Shown here piece after piece: positions 52,952-62,041 of a stretch of DNA of 64,000 nt. Numbering within the stretch: position 1 is the stretch's first letter; each line of letters starts with the position of its first letter. Made by a program: the position numbers and the translations under genes. This DNA is from an uncultured Planctomycetia bacterium (GTDB taxonomy: Bacteria > Planctomycetota > Phycisphaerae > Phycisphaerales > SM1A02): NCBI GenBank assembly GCA_937871505.1, contig CALMPF010000035.1, forward strand, positions 40,102-104,101. Reading direction: 5' to 3'. The notes beneath the pieces are model-generated. The model searched no databases. It saw only the letters and a list, made by a program, of their open reading frames with translations, and had not been told where the DNA came from.

Positions 52952-53655
52952 GACGGGAGCACCTCCACGTCGGCCGCGAGCTTGTATCCCGCGCCGCGGA
53001 CGGTCGAGACGATCTCGGAGGGCGCGAGCTTCTCGCGGAGACGAGCGACCTGCATGTCGACGGTACGGGTCGCCAGCCCGCGCGGATCGAGCCCCCAGAC
53101 GACTCGAAGCAGCTCGTCGCGGTGAATCGTCCGCGCCGGGTTTCGGGCGAGGTGCTCGAGCACGGCGATCTCGCGCGCCGAGAGCGGAACCGGCTCCCGC
53201 TCGCCGAGTCGCGCTTCACGGCGGCGCAGGCAGATGACCAGGTCGCCGGCGCGAAGGCCGGCCGCATCGCCCGCGCGCTGCGGGGTTCGACGAAGGACGG
53301 CCTCGATCCGCGCCAGGAGCTCGCGGGCGCTGAATGGCTTGACGACATAGTCGTCGGCGCCGCCGACCAGCCCGTTCACCCTGTCGTTCTCCCCGCCGCG
53401 CGCCGTCAGCATGATGACCGGGAGCGTCGCCGAGCGCCGCCGCACCTCCGCGAGGGTCGCGAACCCGTCCATGCCGCCGGGGAGCATCACGTCGAGCAGC
53501 ACGAGGTCGATCGGCATCCCCTCGAGACCGCGCAGCGCGGTCGCCCCATCGCCCGCCTCGACCGCGTCGAAGCCGCCGAAGGCGAGGGCGTCGACGATGC
53601 CTCGCCGGATCGGTCGGTCGTCCTCGACGACGAGGATGGTCGGACGGCGAGACAT
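52948..53655 (-). CDS. OmpR/PhoB family response regulator
   Basis: DNA-binding response regulator for the adjacent kinase. Receiver with acidic pair in VVEDDRPIRRG, predicted phosphoacceptor Asp55 in LLDVMLPGGMDGF, and Lys in DYVVKPF. Winged-helix domain (about 135-232) with LSAREIAVLEHLARNPARTI, RTVDMQVARLREKL and VSTVRGAGYKL. The ATG at 53655 gives a normal 235-residue protein; the open frame upstream adds 38 unrelated residues. It precedes and overlaps the kinase gene by 4 nt and lies 162 nt after the GAP1-like gene on the same strand. Confidence 0.94.
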   Translation of the reverse strand: MSRRPTILVVEDDRPIRRGIVDALAFGGFDAVEAGDGATALRGLEGMPIDLVLLDVMLPGGMDGFATLAEVRRRSATLPVIMLTARGGENDRVNGLVGGADDYVVKPFSARELLARIEAVLRRTPQRAGDAAGLRAGDLVICLRRREARLGEREPVPLSAREIAVLEHLARNPARTIHRDELLRVVWGLDPRGLATRTVDMQVARLREKLAPSEIVSTVRGAGYKLAADVEVLPS

Positions 53656-53817
53656 GCGTTCGATCGTACGGAACGCGGCGAAACGGGCGCGACCGCGGCG
53701 ACCGGAGTCGCACACTGCGGCTTCCGCATCAAAGCGCGGTGCGGATCGCCGAGTGTCACGGATGCGCAACGGGAGTCGCAGCGCCGCCCGCGCCCGGGGA
53801 GCGGACCCGTTCGCGAG

Positions 53818-55923
53818 TCAGCGCTCCTGCGTCGGGGGCGGCGAGGGGCTCTGGCCCGTCTGGAGCTGCCTTGAACGTTGGCTCCACCGCGCGAGGTCGT
53901 CACCGAACTCCTTGATCGCTCGCCGGATGCTCTGGTGGTCGGCGGGGCGGAGCGGAGGCAGATCGACTCGCCGCTGGTCGAAGTCGCGGATCGCGAGGAG
54001 ACCGCTGTCGATCCGGTTGATGTGGTCCCGTGCCGAGATGATCGACGCGCCCAGATCGCTCGCGATGGCCAGGGCCGAGATCGTCGCGTTCACGCGCTCG
54101 ATCGAGTTCCAGTCCCCTCGATCGCCTGTTCCCCGCGCGAGCCGAAGCCGCTTCGCAAGCCCGGCGCGGTGAACGTCCGCGTCAGGCTTCGCGCCTGCCG
54201 TACCGCTTCGGGCGGCGCCCCGCACGAGCTCCAGATACTCCGACTCGACCGCGGCGACGATCTTCGCACGGCGCTCGGTGCGTTGGTGAATCGACCGGAG
54301 CTCCTCGCGCTCCTGCGACACCGGAGGTCGCGAATCACCGAGGCTCAGCAGGGGGTTCGCCGCGATCGCCTTGAGATCGCCCTCGAGGCGCCGCATCGCG
54401 CCCGCGAGGACTTCGTCGACGATGATCAATGCGCGACGCGTCCTTTCGTCGCTCGCATCGGCGATCGCCTTGAGCAGCTCGTCGGGGCGCGTCGGCCGGA
54501 GGATGGCGGCGGGCTCATCCGCCTCCGAGGACGCAGCGGGCTCGTTGGACGCTGGTTCAGCCGCGTCCGGCGGAGCCGGAGGCGCACTCGGGGCGCCTGA
54601 TCCTGCTCCGGTCGCCCCCGGCGGCAGCGCGTCGTCGCGTCGCTCGGCGCCCTTCGACTGACCCGGTCCCGACGAGCCCTTGTCTCCCGAGGCTCCGGCG
54701 CCCGCAGGTCGATCGCCCGAGTCGGCGACTCCGCCGCTCGCCGTCGCGGGAGGTCCAGCCTGCGCAGCGGCGACCTCGGACTCGTCCGAGGCGCCGCCTT
54801 CGGGGGGCGCGCTCTTCGTCACGGGGCTTTCCGGTCCGAGGATCGCCGGGCCCGCAGCCGTCGTCGCAGCCCCCGTCGCCGCGACGGCGCGATCGCCGAG
54901 GCCCTTCTCGCCGGCGGCGCTCGAGGCCGCGCTCGCGGCGCCATCCCGCGGCGCGCGACCGGCGCCGGAACCTTCGCCGTCGGGGCGCAGCGCTGCGATG
55001 CCGTCGGTCGCCTCCGCGCCACGGGTGGCGCTGTTCCGGGCAGCTCCGCGCACCGCGAGCGCGCCGACGAGAACGACCATCAGCAGGGCCACGAGCAGGA
55101 TCGGCACAAGCACCGCGATCCGGACGCCCCGCCCCGCGCCGCGGCGGCGCTCGACCGCCGCTCCGCGAGCGCCGGACTCCGGCATCGCCAGCGCCACGTC
55201 CCTGAGCACCAGCGGCGTCCGAACGGTCCCCTGCTCGATCTGGAAGCGCATCCAGTCGCTGACGAGGGGACCATCGAGCGAGCACTCGATCACGCCGCGG
55301 CGACCTCCGCCGCCCTCCGGCGCCGCCGTCACGACATCGGCGCCGGCATCGAGGCCGATCACGTTGACCCCCCAGCGGAAGCGCATCGCGTCGACCGATG
55401 CGAGCACCTCGGGCAGGGCGAGGATCGCGGTCTCGCTCCCCGGCGGGAGCACCGCGACGGCGTCCGCCTCCAGCGCGAGCAGCCATGCGTCGGCGACGGC
55501 CAGATCGCGCCGATTCGCCTGCCGCGCGCGCGGGGACGCGACGGGCAGCTCGATCGCGGCGCCGCTCTCGAAGCGGCGGAGGTCCCAGAGCGAGCGGTCG
55601 CCGAGCAGCGGCGCGAGCGCGTACCGGGCGCGATCGCAGTAGGCGCGGGGGCCGATGAGCAGCGTGCAGAGCGCCAGCGTGGGACGACCCGCGTCATCGG
55701 CGCCGCCCGGCAGCGCCCGCGTGATCGCGAAGCGTCCACCGGGCAAGGGACGCCCGACGGCGGTGACCCGGGTGGCGAGCATCGCGATGGCGCGGGCGTC
55801 GGTCACCTGTCCGAACCCGATCCCGGAGAGCGCCGCATCCTCGGCGGCGGTCACGTCGGCGGAGCGTGCAAGCGTCCGGTAGCCGCGCCGCGAACCGAAG
55901 AGATGGACGCCGCAGGAGTGCAT
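53818..55923 (-). CDS. GAP1-like GTPase-associated membrane protein
   Basis: 701-residue protein predicted to work with the adjacent GTPase. The N-terminus, HLFGSRRGYRTLARSADVTAAED...GFGQV, resembles the N-terminal domain of GTPase-associated protein 1 (GAP1-N), described in NTPase-centred conflict systems. About 200 further residues keep the alpha/beta pattern (LCTLLIGPRAYCDRAR, LPEVLASVDAMRF). One TM helix at about 268-293 (LVPILLVALLMVVLVGAL) is followed by a long Ala/Gly/Pro/Ser-rich linker (about 295-500) and a helical C-terminus (about 505-690, RRALIIVDEVLAGAMRRLEGD). It begins 7 nt after the GTPase stop, so the pair is co-transcribed. Confidence 0.68.
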   Translation of the reverse strand: MHSCGVHLFGSRRGYRTLARSADVTAAEDAALSGIGFGQVTDARAIAMLATRVTAVGRPLPGGRFAITRALPGGADDAGRPTLALCTLLIGPRAYCDRARYALAPLLGDRSLWDLRRFESGAAIELPVASPRARQANRRDLAVADAWLLALEADAVAVLPPGSETAILALPEVLASVDAMRFRWGVNVIGLDAGADVVTAAPEGGGGRRGVIECSLDGPLVSDWMRFQIEQGTVRTPLVLRDVALAMPESGARGAAVERRRGAGRGVRIAVLVPILLVALLMVVLVGALAVRGAARNSATRGAEATDGIAALRPDGEGSGAGRAPRDGAASAASSAAGEKGLGDRAVAATGAATTAAGPAILGPESPVTKSAPPEGGASDESEVAAAQAGPPATASGGVADSGDRPAGAGASGDKGSSGPGQSKGAERRDDALPPGATGAGSGAPSAPPAPPDAAEPASNEPAASSEADEPAAILRPTRPDELLKAIADASDERTRRALIIVDEVLAGAMRRLEGDLKAIAANPLLSLGDSRPPVSQEREELRSIHQRTERRAKIVAAVESEYLELVRGAARSGTAGAKPDADVHRAGLAKRLRLARGTGDRGDWNSIERVNATISALAIASDLGASIISARDHINRIDSGLLAIRDFDQRRVDLPPLRPADHQSIRRAIKEFGDDLARWSQRSRQLQTGQSPSPPPTQER

Positions 55924-55930
55924 CGCGAGC

Positions 55931-57076
55931 TCAGAGCAGACCCGACATGAGCAGCGTGACCAGCGCGACCAGCCCGAAGACGAAGAGCGTCGCCGCCGCC
56001 GCGATCGACCACGTCAGCACGCTTCGCCGCTGCGACTCCAGCGCCGCGCCCTGCGCCGCGACGGCGGCGCGGGCGCTCTCGACCACGCGGAGCTGCGCCT
56101 CCTCGCGGGCGCGGTTCTCCGCGCTGATCGCAAGGCAGAAGCGAAGCGGTTCCACGACCCCGATGGGATCGCGGTGGTACTGCGGCACGGTGCGTCCGCT
56201 GGGCACCCGCTCGGCGTGCACGGCCACCGTGCCGTAGAGCCGGAAGAGCTGGACTCCGCGCAAGAGTCCGCGGTACCGCCGCACGCAGAAGGCGCGCAGC
56301 CCGCCCGCCTCGCGCAGCGCGGCGCGGTGCTGATCGCACTTCGTCAGGAGAACGGCCACCGGAACCCGGGCGCCGCCCGGAGCGGCGCGGATCCGGTGGA
56401 TCGCCTGGGCCATGCCGAAGTCGTCGTCGATGAACTCGTCGAACTCCTCCCTCAGCGCGACCCCGGGATCGATGAGGAGCATGACCGCCGAAGCGCGGTC
56501 GACATGCTCGATCAGCTCGCGGGTGTCCGGCGCGTCGACGCCATCGACGAAGGCGCGTCGGAACACCTCGCCGGGATAGTCGAGCGCGACGAGCCGCTGC
56601 CGAGCGCCGCCGAAGGAGATCTCCAGGCGCAGGTAGGTCGATGCCAGGGTGCCCGGCGGCCAGCGGCCCTCCTTGAGCTCGCTGACGACCTCCATGCACG
56701 CGCGATGCCCCTTGCCGTCGAGGGCCCGGACGCTCAGGCCATCACGGCCCTGCCAGAGCAGGTCGTAGAGCCGCGCGAGGTAGATCGTCTTGCCAGCCGC
56801 CCGGCGACCGAGCACGACGATCCGATCGCGCGGCGGCGCCAGCTTCGCCGTCGCTGCCGCGTCGCGCTGCCTTTCCGCGGTCTCGACCTTGGTGATGCGC
56901 ACGTCGCTGCGCAGCGCCGGCTCCGCGGCCGTCCGCTCGCGCGGCCGCGCCTCCGGCTGGGCGAAGTCGATCTCGCCGCCCTCGAGCTCGTCCTCCTCCG
57001 TCGGCGACTGGGCGCGATCGCCGGCTGCCGGTGGATCGTCATCGCGTCGCTCGTGATCGAAGGCGTCCTTGTCCAC
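55931..57076 (-). CDS. Membrane-anchored TRAFAC-like GTPase (double-GTPase family-like)
   Basis: Predicted GTPase of 381 residues. Acidic disordered N-terminus (about 1-75), then G1 GRRAAGKT near residue 90 in IVVLGRRAAGKTIYLARLYD, G3 in ALDYPGEVF, and G4 TKCD in AVLLTKCDQH near 245. Conserved-looking VMLLIDPG lies between. The C-terminus has a coiled coil and one TM helix at the end (SIAAAATLFVFGLVALVTLL), so the GTPase domain probably sits on the cytoplasmic face. The GTG at 57076 has a GGAG site 8 nt upstream; the frame extends to 57136. Resembles DO-GTPase families found beside GAP1 proteins. Confidence 0.78.
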   Translation of the reverse strand: MDKDAFDHERRDDDPPAAGDRAQSPTEEDELEGGEIDFAQPEARPRERTAAEPALRSDVRITKVETAERQRDAAATAKLAPPRDRIVVLGRRAAGKTIYLARLYDLLWQGRDGLSVRALDGKGHRACMEVVSELKEGRWPPGTLASTYLRLEISFGGARQRLVALDYPGEVFRRAFVDGVDAPDTRELIEHVDRASAVMLLIDPGVALREEFDEFIDDDFGMAQAIHRIRAAPGGARVPVAVLLTKCDQHRAALREAGGLRAFCVRRYRGLLRGVQLFRLYGTVAVHAERVPSGRTVPQYHRDPIGVVEPLRFCLAISAENRAREEAQLRVVESARAAVAAQGAALESQRRSVLTWSIAAAATLFVFGLVALVTLLMSGLL

Positions 57077-57277
57077 CCGTCTGCTCCAGCGGCTCGGCGG
57101 CCGCACCACCGAAGTCCGGCACCGGCGCCGGCGCACCGGTTCACGGGGTCCGGACCGGGCGCGGAGTCCGAGCCGACTCCGGGAGATTCCAACCGGCTGA
57201 GCGCGCCATCGGCGAGTTCATTCCGCTCCGCACGAACCGGCCGAACGCGGCCACTGACGGGGTAACGTAGGTCTCTC

Positions 57278-58315
57278 ATGGCCAGACGGGGTCCAGTCCG
57301 CCCGCCCGAGATCCGACGCGAGCCGTTCGCGGACTCCGCCTCGGTCGCGGGTTCGTCCTCGAACGGAGCCGCCGGCGCCGCCTCGACCGTCGGCGCGGGC
57401 GCGATCCCGCCCGGACTCCCCGCGACGGAGACGGTCGCGGCCCTGCGGAACGATGCTCGCCGCGCGTGGGTGCTCTTCGGCGCGGCGCTGGTCGTGGTGG
57501 CGGCGGCGCTCCTGGCCAGCATCGCGACATGGCTGATCCAGTCGAGCCGGGCGGGGATGGCGATCGCCGAGCGCGCACGGGTCGAGGCCGAGCTGCGCAC
57601 GGCGCTGGAGCGACATGGTGCGATGGCGAAGAGTTCGGACGAGGCCGTCGTCGGAAGCGAGGAGGCGCAGCGGCGCGCCGAGGCGGCCGCCGCCGAGGCC
57701 GCGCGCGCTCGCGCCGAGCGTGATCGCCGGATCGCGGATCTCGAAGCGCTCGACGCGGAGCGCCGCACGCTGATCGCGGGGATCCTCGATCCCCGCGCAC
57801 TTCCGGCGGCGCGCCTCCGCGAGCTGATCGGGAGCGATCCGGCCCTGCGCCTGCGCGTCTTCGTCGAGGCACCGCCCCAGTCGGGCGTCACCGTCGACGC
57901 GCTGGAATCGGCGATTCGCGGGATGGTCCCCTCGAAGCGATTCACGATCTCCGCCGACGCGCGGCACTATCTCGTGCTCAGCGTCATCGTCGAGCCGATC
58001 GGCGCCCAGACGTCGATCGCGGTGATGCTCTGCGTCGAGGGACCGTGGTGGACGGCGACCGACGCATCGCTCGATGCGCGCCAGGCGTGGGTGCGCCTCT
58101 GGTGCCGGCACGCGCTCTCGGCCAACGCCATCGGAGGCGTGGACGGAACGATCCGTCGGATGAGCAACGACCTTCTCGACCGCCTCTCGGCCGAGTTCGC
58201 GCCGGCCGCGACGGAGCCGGGCTCGAGCGAGGCGCCGCCGGGCGAGGACGATGCGAACGATCCCGATGACGCAGGCGCGCCCGCGACGGACGCTCGCGAC
58301 GGAACAACGCCATGA
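57278..58315 (+). CDS. Single-pass membrane protein with coiled coil, GTPase-system partner
   Basis: Not recognised. 345 residues: a disordered N-terminus (1-60), TM helix at about 64-87 (VLFGAALVVVAAALLASIATWL), a coiled coil at about 95-165 (EEAQRRAEAAAAEAARARAERD), and a globular domain at about 170-310 (LRLRVFVEAPPQSGVTVDALE, RHYLVLSVIVEPIG, VRLWCRHALSANAIGG), ending in an acidic tail. Divergently transcribed from the GTPase gene across about 200 nt, and overlapping the VWA gene by 4 nt (ATGA), which ties it to both. Confidence 0.78.
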   Translation: MARRGPVRPPEIRREPFADSASVAGSSSNGAAGAASTVGAGAIPPGLPATETVAALRNDARRAWVLFGAALVVVAAALLASIATWLIQSSRAGMAIAERARVEAELRTALERHGAMAKSSDEAVVGSEEAQRRAEAAAAEAARARAERDRRIADLEALDAERRTLIAGILDPRALPAARLRELIGSDPALRLRVFVEAPPQSGVTVDALESAIRGMVPSKRFTISADARHYLVLSVIVEPIGAQTSIAVMLCVEGPWWTATDASLDARQAWVRLWCRHALSANAIGGVDGTIRRMSNDLLDRLSAEFAPAATEPGSSEAPPGEDDANDPDDAGAPATDARDGTTP

Positions 58316-60927
58316 CTGCACCCCACCACCACAGGCCGCTCGCACTCCATCGCCCGACCGCTCCCGCCGCGGCGTCCGGCGGCAGCGTCCTGCGGCGTCG
58401 GAGATGGAGGGCGTTCGCAGCGCTGCTCGCGGCAGTCGGCACGATCGCCGGCTGCGCGTCGACCGCGCAGAAGTCGGAGCGCCAGGCGCAGGGGCTGGCA
58501 GACGAGCGGCGCGTCGGCGGTCCAACCGAGGATCTCGGTGGCCCGTCCGTGCACGGGCCCCGGAGCGCAAGCGCCGGCGCGGAGGCATCGTCGAGGACTC
58601 AAGGCTGGCCGCAGGCTGGCGCGAACTCGTCCGCGCCGCAGGGAACGGCAGCCGGACGCTCCGCGGTCCCTTCGACCTCCGGCAGCGCGTCGCCGGCGGG
58701 TTCCCGCGGCGGACAGGCTTCGTCCGGCGCCGCAGCCGCGACGGCGTCTGGGTCTGGGTCTGGGTCGGGGTCGGCGTCGTCGATGAAGGCGGCGCAGGGA
58801 GCGAGTGCTCAGGGGGGAACGCAGAGCGAGAGCGCCTCGTCGCAATCGCAGTCGGGCGGCGCCAGCGGTGCGTCGGGTGACAGCGCGAGCAGCGGCGCGA
58901 GCGACGGCGGCGCGTGTGAGGGTGGTGGCAGCGGAGGCGGCGGAGGAGGCGGTGGCGGCGGGAGCGCTGGCGGCGCCGGCGGATCGAGCGGCAGCGGTGC
59001 AGCAGGTGGCGCGTCTGGTGGCGCGTCCGGTGGCGCGTCCGGTGGTGCGTCTGGTGGGGCGTCTGGTGGCGCGTCTGGTGGGGCTTCCGGCGGCACTTCT
59101 GGCGGGGCGTCGGCTGGCGACGCGGGTGGTGCATCAGGTGGTCAGTCCGGAGGCGCCGCCGGAGGCGGTGGCGGTGGTGCGAGCGGATTGACGGCACCTG
59201 TCAGCGGAGCGGGCGCCTCGACCGGCTCCGGCGCGGCGCAGGGAGGGGGAAGCTCGGCGGCGGGACTCTCGTCGGATTCACCCGCAGGCGGTGGCGCTGG
59301 CGGCGCCACGGCCGGGTCGCCCGGGAATTCCGACGCAGGACAGACGTTGGGCTCCGGTTCGGCCGGCAGTGCGCAGGGGTCTGCGGGCGCGGGTCTGCCG
59401 CAGGCGGGAGCGAGCGGCGCTGGGCAGCAGTCGAGCGGCGGGCAGGGCGGCGCCTCCGGCCCGGCGCCGGGGGCGCGCGGTGACGAACCTGCAGTTCGCG
59501 GCGTCGTCGGCGGCGCCGGTTCCGCCGGGAGCGGGGAGCGCGCGCAACCGGGCGGGCACGCAGGCTCGCAGCGAGGGACCGCTGGAACGGGCTCGGGCGA
59601 GACCGGTTCGAGCGAGCGGGGCTGGATGGACGAGGATCGACGCGGGGCCGCTCAGGGAGGCGGCGGATCGCTCGGCGCCGGCGGCGGCACCCGCGAGGGG
59701 CGCGGCGGCGCAGGCAGCGCCGGCGGCGCTGGGACCGCGGAGGGCGGGGGCGGAGTCGGCGCCGCGGGCGTCGACCATGGCGCGACCGGAACGCAGGGCG
59801 CGTCGCGCGGCGACGACGGCGACTTCTGGCGCGGGCGCACGCCGCCCGCCGAGCGTGAGAAGGTCACGATCCCGGAGCCGCGCGAAGCGGAGCGCATCCG
59901 CGAGGCGGACCGAATCGCCACCGGAAGGGTCGCGCCCAGCGGCAATCCGATGGCCCCGCTCAACGGCCACTGGAGACAGGTCAACGTCGAGAGCAACGGC
60001 CCCGCGCTTGTGGCTGGCGGATACTCCGAGCACGTCATCGCCGTCGACGTGGACCGGGGCCGCCTTGCCCTCTATGCGACCTTCGGCCGCGATGCCAGGA
60101 CGACGTTCGGCGGCGAGGTTGCCGCGTCGTTCACCGAGCGCGGCGAGCTGCGCATCCTCGACGACGCCTCGACGAACGCGATCTTCCCGGCTCGGCGCCT
60201 GGTGCTCGACGGCGGTGGCATCGTCGTCGAGCCTCCTTCGTGGCCCGCGAAGCGCCCGATGGCGTGGACGCTCCGCGACGACCGGCTGGCCCTCGGCGAC
60301 AAGGAGTTCGCCAGGATCGACGCGGCGACATTCAATCGGCTCCGCCGCGGCGAAGCGATCGTCGAGGTGCCGCCGGACTCGCTCCGCGCGCACACCGACG
60401 GCCGGCCCGGTCCGGCCGGAGCGGAGAACGTCGAGTTCTTCGGGATCCGCAGCAGCGGTCGGCACATCTGCTACATCGTGGACATCTCCGGGAGCATGAT
60501 GGGCGACAAGATCGAGCGGCTCCGCGAGGAACTCAATCGCTCGATCAGGGGGCTCTCCGCAGGGACGCGCTTCTTCGTGCTGTTCTTCAACCACGACAAG
60601 TTCGTCCTCGACCAGAACTGGATCACCGCAGGGACAGCCGAGAGCGCGGCGTTCCTCGGCAAGCTCCGCGGCGTCGGCGCCGCCGGAGGCACGATGCCGC
60701 TCTCGTCGATCGAGCACGCGTTCGGGCGGCTCTCGCCGCGCCCGGACACGATCTTCTTCATGACCGACGGCATCACCCCCCAGGACGTCGCGGGAGGCTT
60801 CCGCACGCACAACAGCGCCGGCCCCAAGGTGAGAGTCCACACGATCGCCTTCGGCGCCGACGCGGACAGCCGCGTGCTGCGGGCGATCGCGAGCGAGCAC
60901 GGCGGAGACTTCCGCGAGGTCAAGTGA
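58312..60927 (+). CDS. VWA-domain lipoprotein with Gly/Ala/Ser-rich stalk
   Basis: Predicted envelope lipoprotein of 871 residues. Arg-rich N-terminus, hydrophobic helix and lipobox TIAGC with lipidated Cys48. Residues about 60-520 are an extreme Gly/Ser/Ala/Gln-rich stalk with GGAS tetrapeptide repeats. A beta-rich domain (about 545-690, LNGHWRQVNVESNG, GELRILDDAS, ARRLVLDGGGIVV) precedes a VWA domain at about 715-871 with the MIDAS motif D724-I-S-G-S-M, Thr in GGTMPLS and Asp in FFMTDGI. The MIDAS is complete, so metal-dependent adhesion is expected. No protease or AAA domain is fused. Confidence 0.85.
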   Translation: MTAPHHHRPLALHRPTAPAAASGGSVLRRRRWRAFAALLAAVGTIAGCASTAQKSERQAQGLADERRVGGPTEDLGGPSVHGPRSASAGAEASSRTQGWPQAGANSSAPQGTAAGRSAVPSTSGSASPAGSRGGQASSGAAAATASGSGSGSGSASSMKAAQGASAQGGTQSESASSQSQSGGASGASGDSASSGASDGGACEGGGSGGGGGGGGGGSAGGAGGSSGSGAAGGASGGASGGASGGASGGASGGASGGASGGTSGGASAGDAGGASGGQSGGAAGGGGGGASGLTAPVSGAGASTGSGAAQGGGSSAAGLSSDSPAGGGAGGATAGSPGNSDAGQTLGSGSAGSAQGSAGAGLPQAGASGAGQQSSGGQGGASGPAPGARGDEPAVRGVVGGAGSAGSGERAQPGGHAGSQRGTAGTGSGETGSSERGWMDEDRRGAAQGGGGSLGAGGGTREGRGGAGSAGGAGTAEGGGGVGAAGVDHGATGTQGASRGDDGDFWRGRTPPAEREKVTIPEPREAERIREADRIATGRVAPSGNPMAPLNGHWRQVNVESNGPALVAGGYSEHVIAVDVDRGRLALYATFGRDARTTFGGEVAASFTERGELRILDDASTNAIFPARRLVLDGGGIVVEPPSWPAKRPMAWTLRDDRLALGDKEFARIDAATFNRLRRGEAIVEVPPDSLRAHTDGRPGPAGAENVEFFGIRSSGRHICYIVDISGSMMGDKIERLREELNRSIRGLSAGTRFFVLFFNHDKFVLDQNWITAGTAESAAFLGKLRGVGAAGGTMPLSSIEHAFGRLSPRPDTIFFMTDGITPQDVAGGFRTHNSAGPKVRVHTIAFGADADSRVLRAIASEHGGDFREVK
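59008..59115 (+). repeat. 12-bp tandem repeat encoding GGAS
   Basis: About nine imperfect copies of a 12-bp unit (GGTGGCGCGTCT and variants) inside the VWA lipoprotein gene, encoding Gly-Gly-Ala-Ser. Length changes by slippage would stay in frame and lengthen or shorten the stalk. Confidence 0.85.
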
Positions 60928-61096
60928 CGCCTCGGGAGTTCGCCGCCGCCCGGCCGCGGCGCGAGTTCCGCGGGCCTGCGCTCGGGGGCCGTGCGGAGCG
61001 CACGTTGCCAATGCCGAGGCTTCGGAGGGGGCCGACGGATCGACGCTGCGATGTGAACGCCCCGCCCGCGGGCGGCGCCGGACGGCGCTCGCCGGG

Positions 61097-62029
61097 TCAG
61101 CCGGTCAGCATGCGGACCGGAAAGTCGGCCGGAACGACCTCGGGGCGATCGTTGATCCAGCCAACGAGCCAGCGGAAGGCGTCCACCAGGCGCGGTCCCG
61201 GGCGACTGAACATCTGGTTGCCGTCGACGACGGCGACGCGGCCCTCGACGACCGCAGGCAGGGCGTTCCACCAGCGCGTCCCGCGGACGCGCTCCAGCTC
61301 GCGGAGCGTCGCGCCGACGTCGAGGCCGCAGGGGCTGACCACGATGCGATCCGGCTGGGACTCGACCAGTTCCGCCGGCGCGATGCTCCGCGACTTCGCT
61401 CCGGCGGCATTGAGCGCGTGGCGACCCCCCGCCGCGGTGATGAGCTGCGGCGTCCAGTGGCCAGCGACGAAGAGCGGGTCGATCCACTCAAGGAAGGCGA
61501 CCTCGGGTCCGTCGACGTAGGGGTTCACGAAGTCGACCGCGCTCCAGTACTCCTCGCGCAGCCGGACCATCGCCACTTCCGACTCGGCAGCCAGTCCGGT
61601 CGCCTCGCCGACTTTCAGAAGGTCGTCGAAGACCTCCTCGATCGAGCGCGGATCGAGCGAGACCACGGCGGGCGACGGGGTCATCGTCGCCGCGACGCGC
61701 TCCACCCTCCGCAGGTCGATCGAGCAGACCTCGCAGAGATCCTGCGTGAGGATCACGTCCGGACGCAGGCCGCGGAGGCGGGCTTCATCCAGGGTGTACA
61801 GCGACTCGCCGCGCGCCAGCGCGGCGCGGACCTGAGCGTCGATCGACGCGGAGTCGCCGCCCTCGCCGATGCCGAGGGTGCGCTGGCCGGTGAGGACGGG
61901 GAGATCCCGGATCGAGGGCGGCCAGTCGCACTCGTGCGAACGTCCGACCAGCAGCCCGCCGCCCCCCGCTGCGCAGAGAAGCTCGGTCGCCGAGGGCAGG
62001 AGCGAGACGACGCGGAGCGCAGCGGGCAT
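61097..62029 (-). CDS. BtuF-like substrate-binding-fold protein, no signal peptide
   Basis: Protein of the BtuF/FepB periplasmic-binding class III fold: RVVSLLPSATELLCAAG at the start, VGRSHECDWPP, RPDVILTQDLCEVC, SLDPRSIEEVFDDLLKVG, FLEWIDPLFVAGHWTPQLI, and VEGRVAVVDGN. The N-terminus (MPAALRVVSLLPS) has no signal peptide or lipobox, so this is the cytoplasmic cobalamin-binding-like subgroup seen in many bacteria, not a classical ABC transporter component; no permease or ATPase is adjacent. It starts 12 nt after the stop of the upstream peptidase gene. Confidence 0.85.
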   Translation of the reverse strand: MPAALRVVSLLPSATELLCAAGGGGLLVGRSHECDWPPSIRDLPVLTGQRTLGIGEGGDSASIDAQVRAALARGESLYTLDEARLRGLRPDVILTQDLCEVCSIDLRRVERVAATMTPSPAVVSLDPRSIEEVFDDLLKVGEATGLAAESEVAMVRLREEYWSAVDFVNPYVDGPEVAFLEWIDPLFVAGHWTPQLITAAGGRHALNAAGAKSRSIAPAELVESQPDRIVVSPCGLDVGATLRELERVRGTRWWNALPAVVEGRVAVVDGNQMFSRPGPRLVDAFRWLVGWINDRPEVVPADFPVRMLTG

Positions 62030-62041
62030 GGGGCGGCCTCG

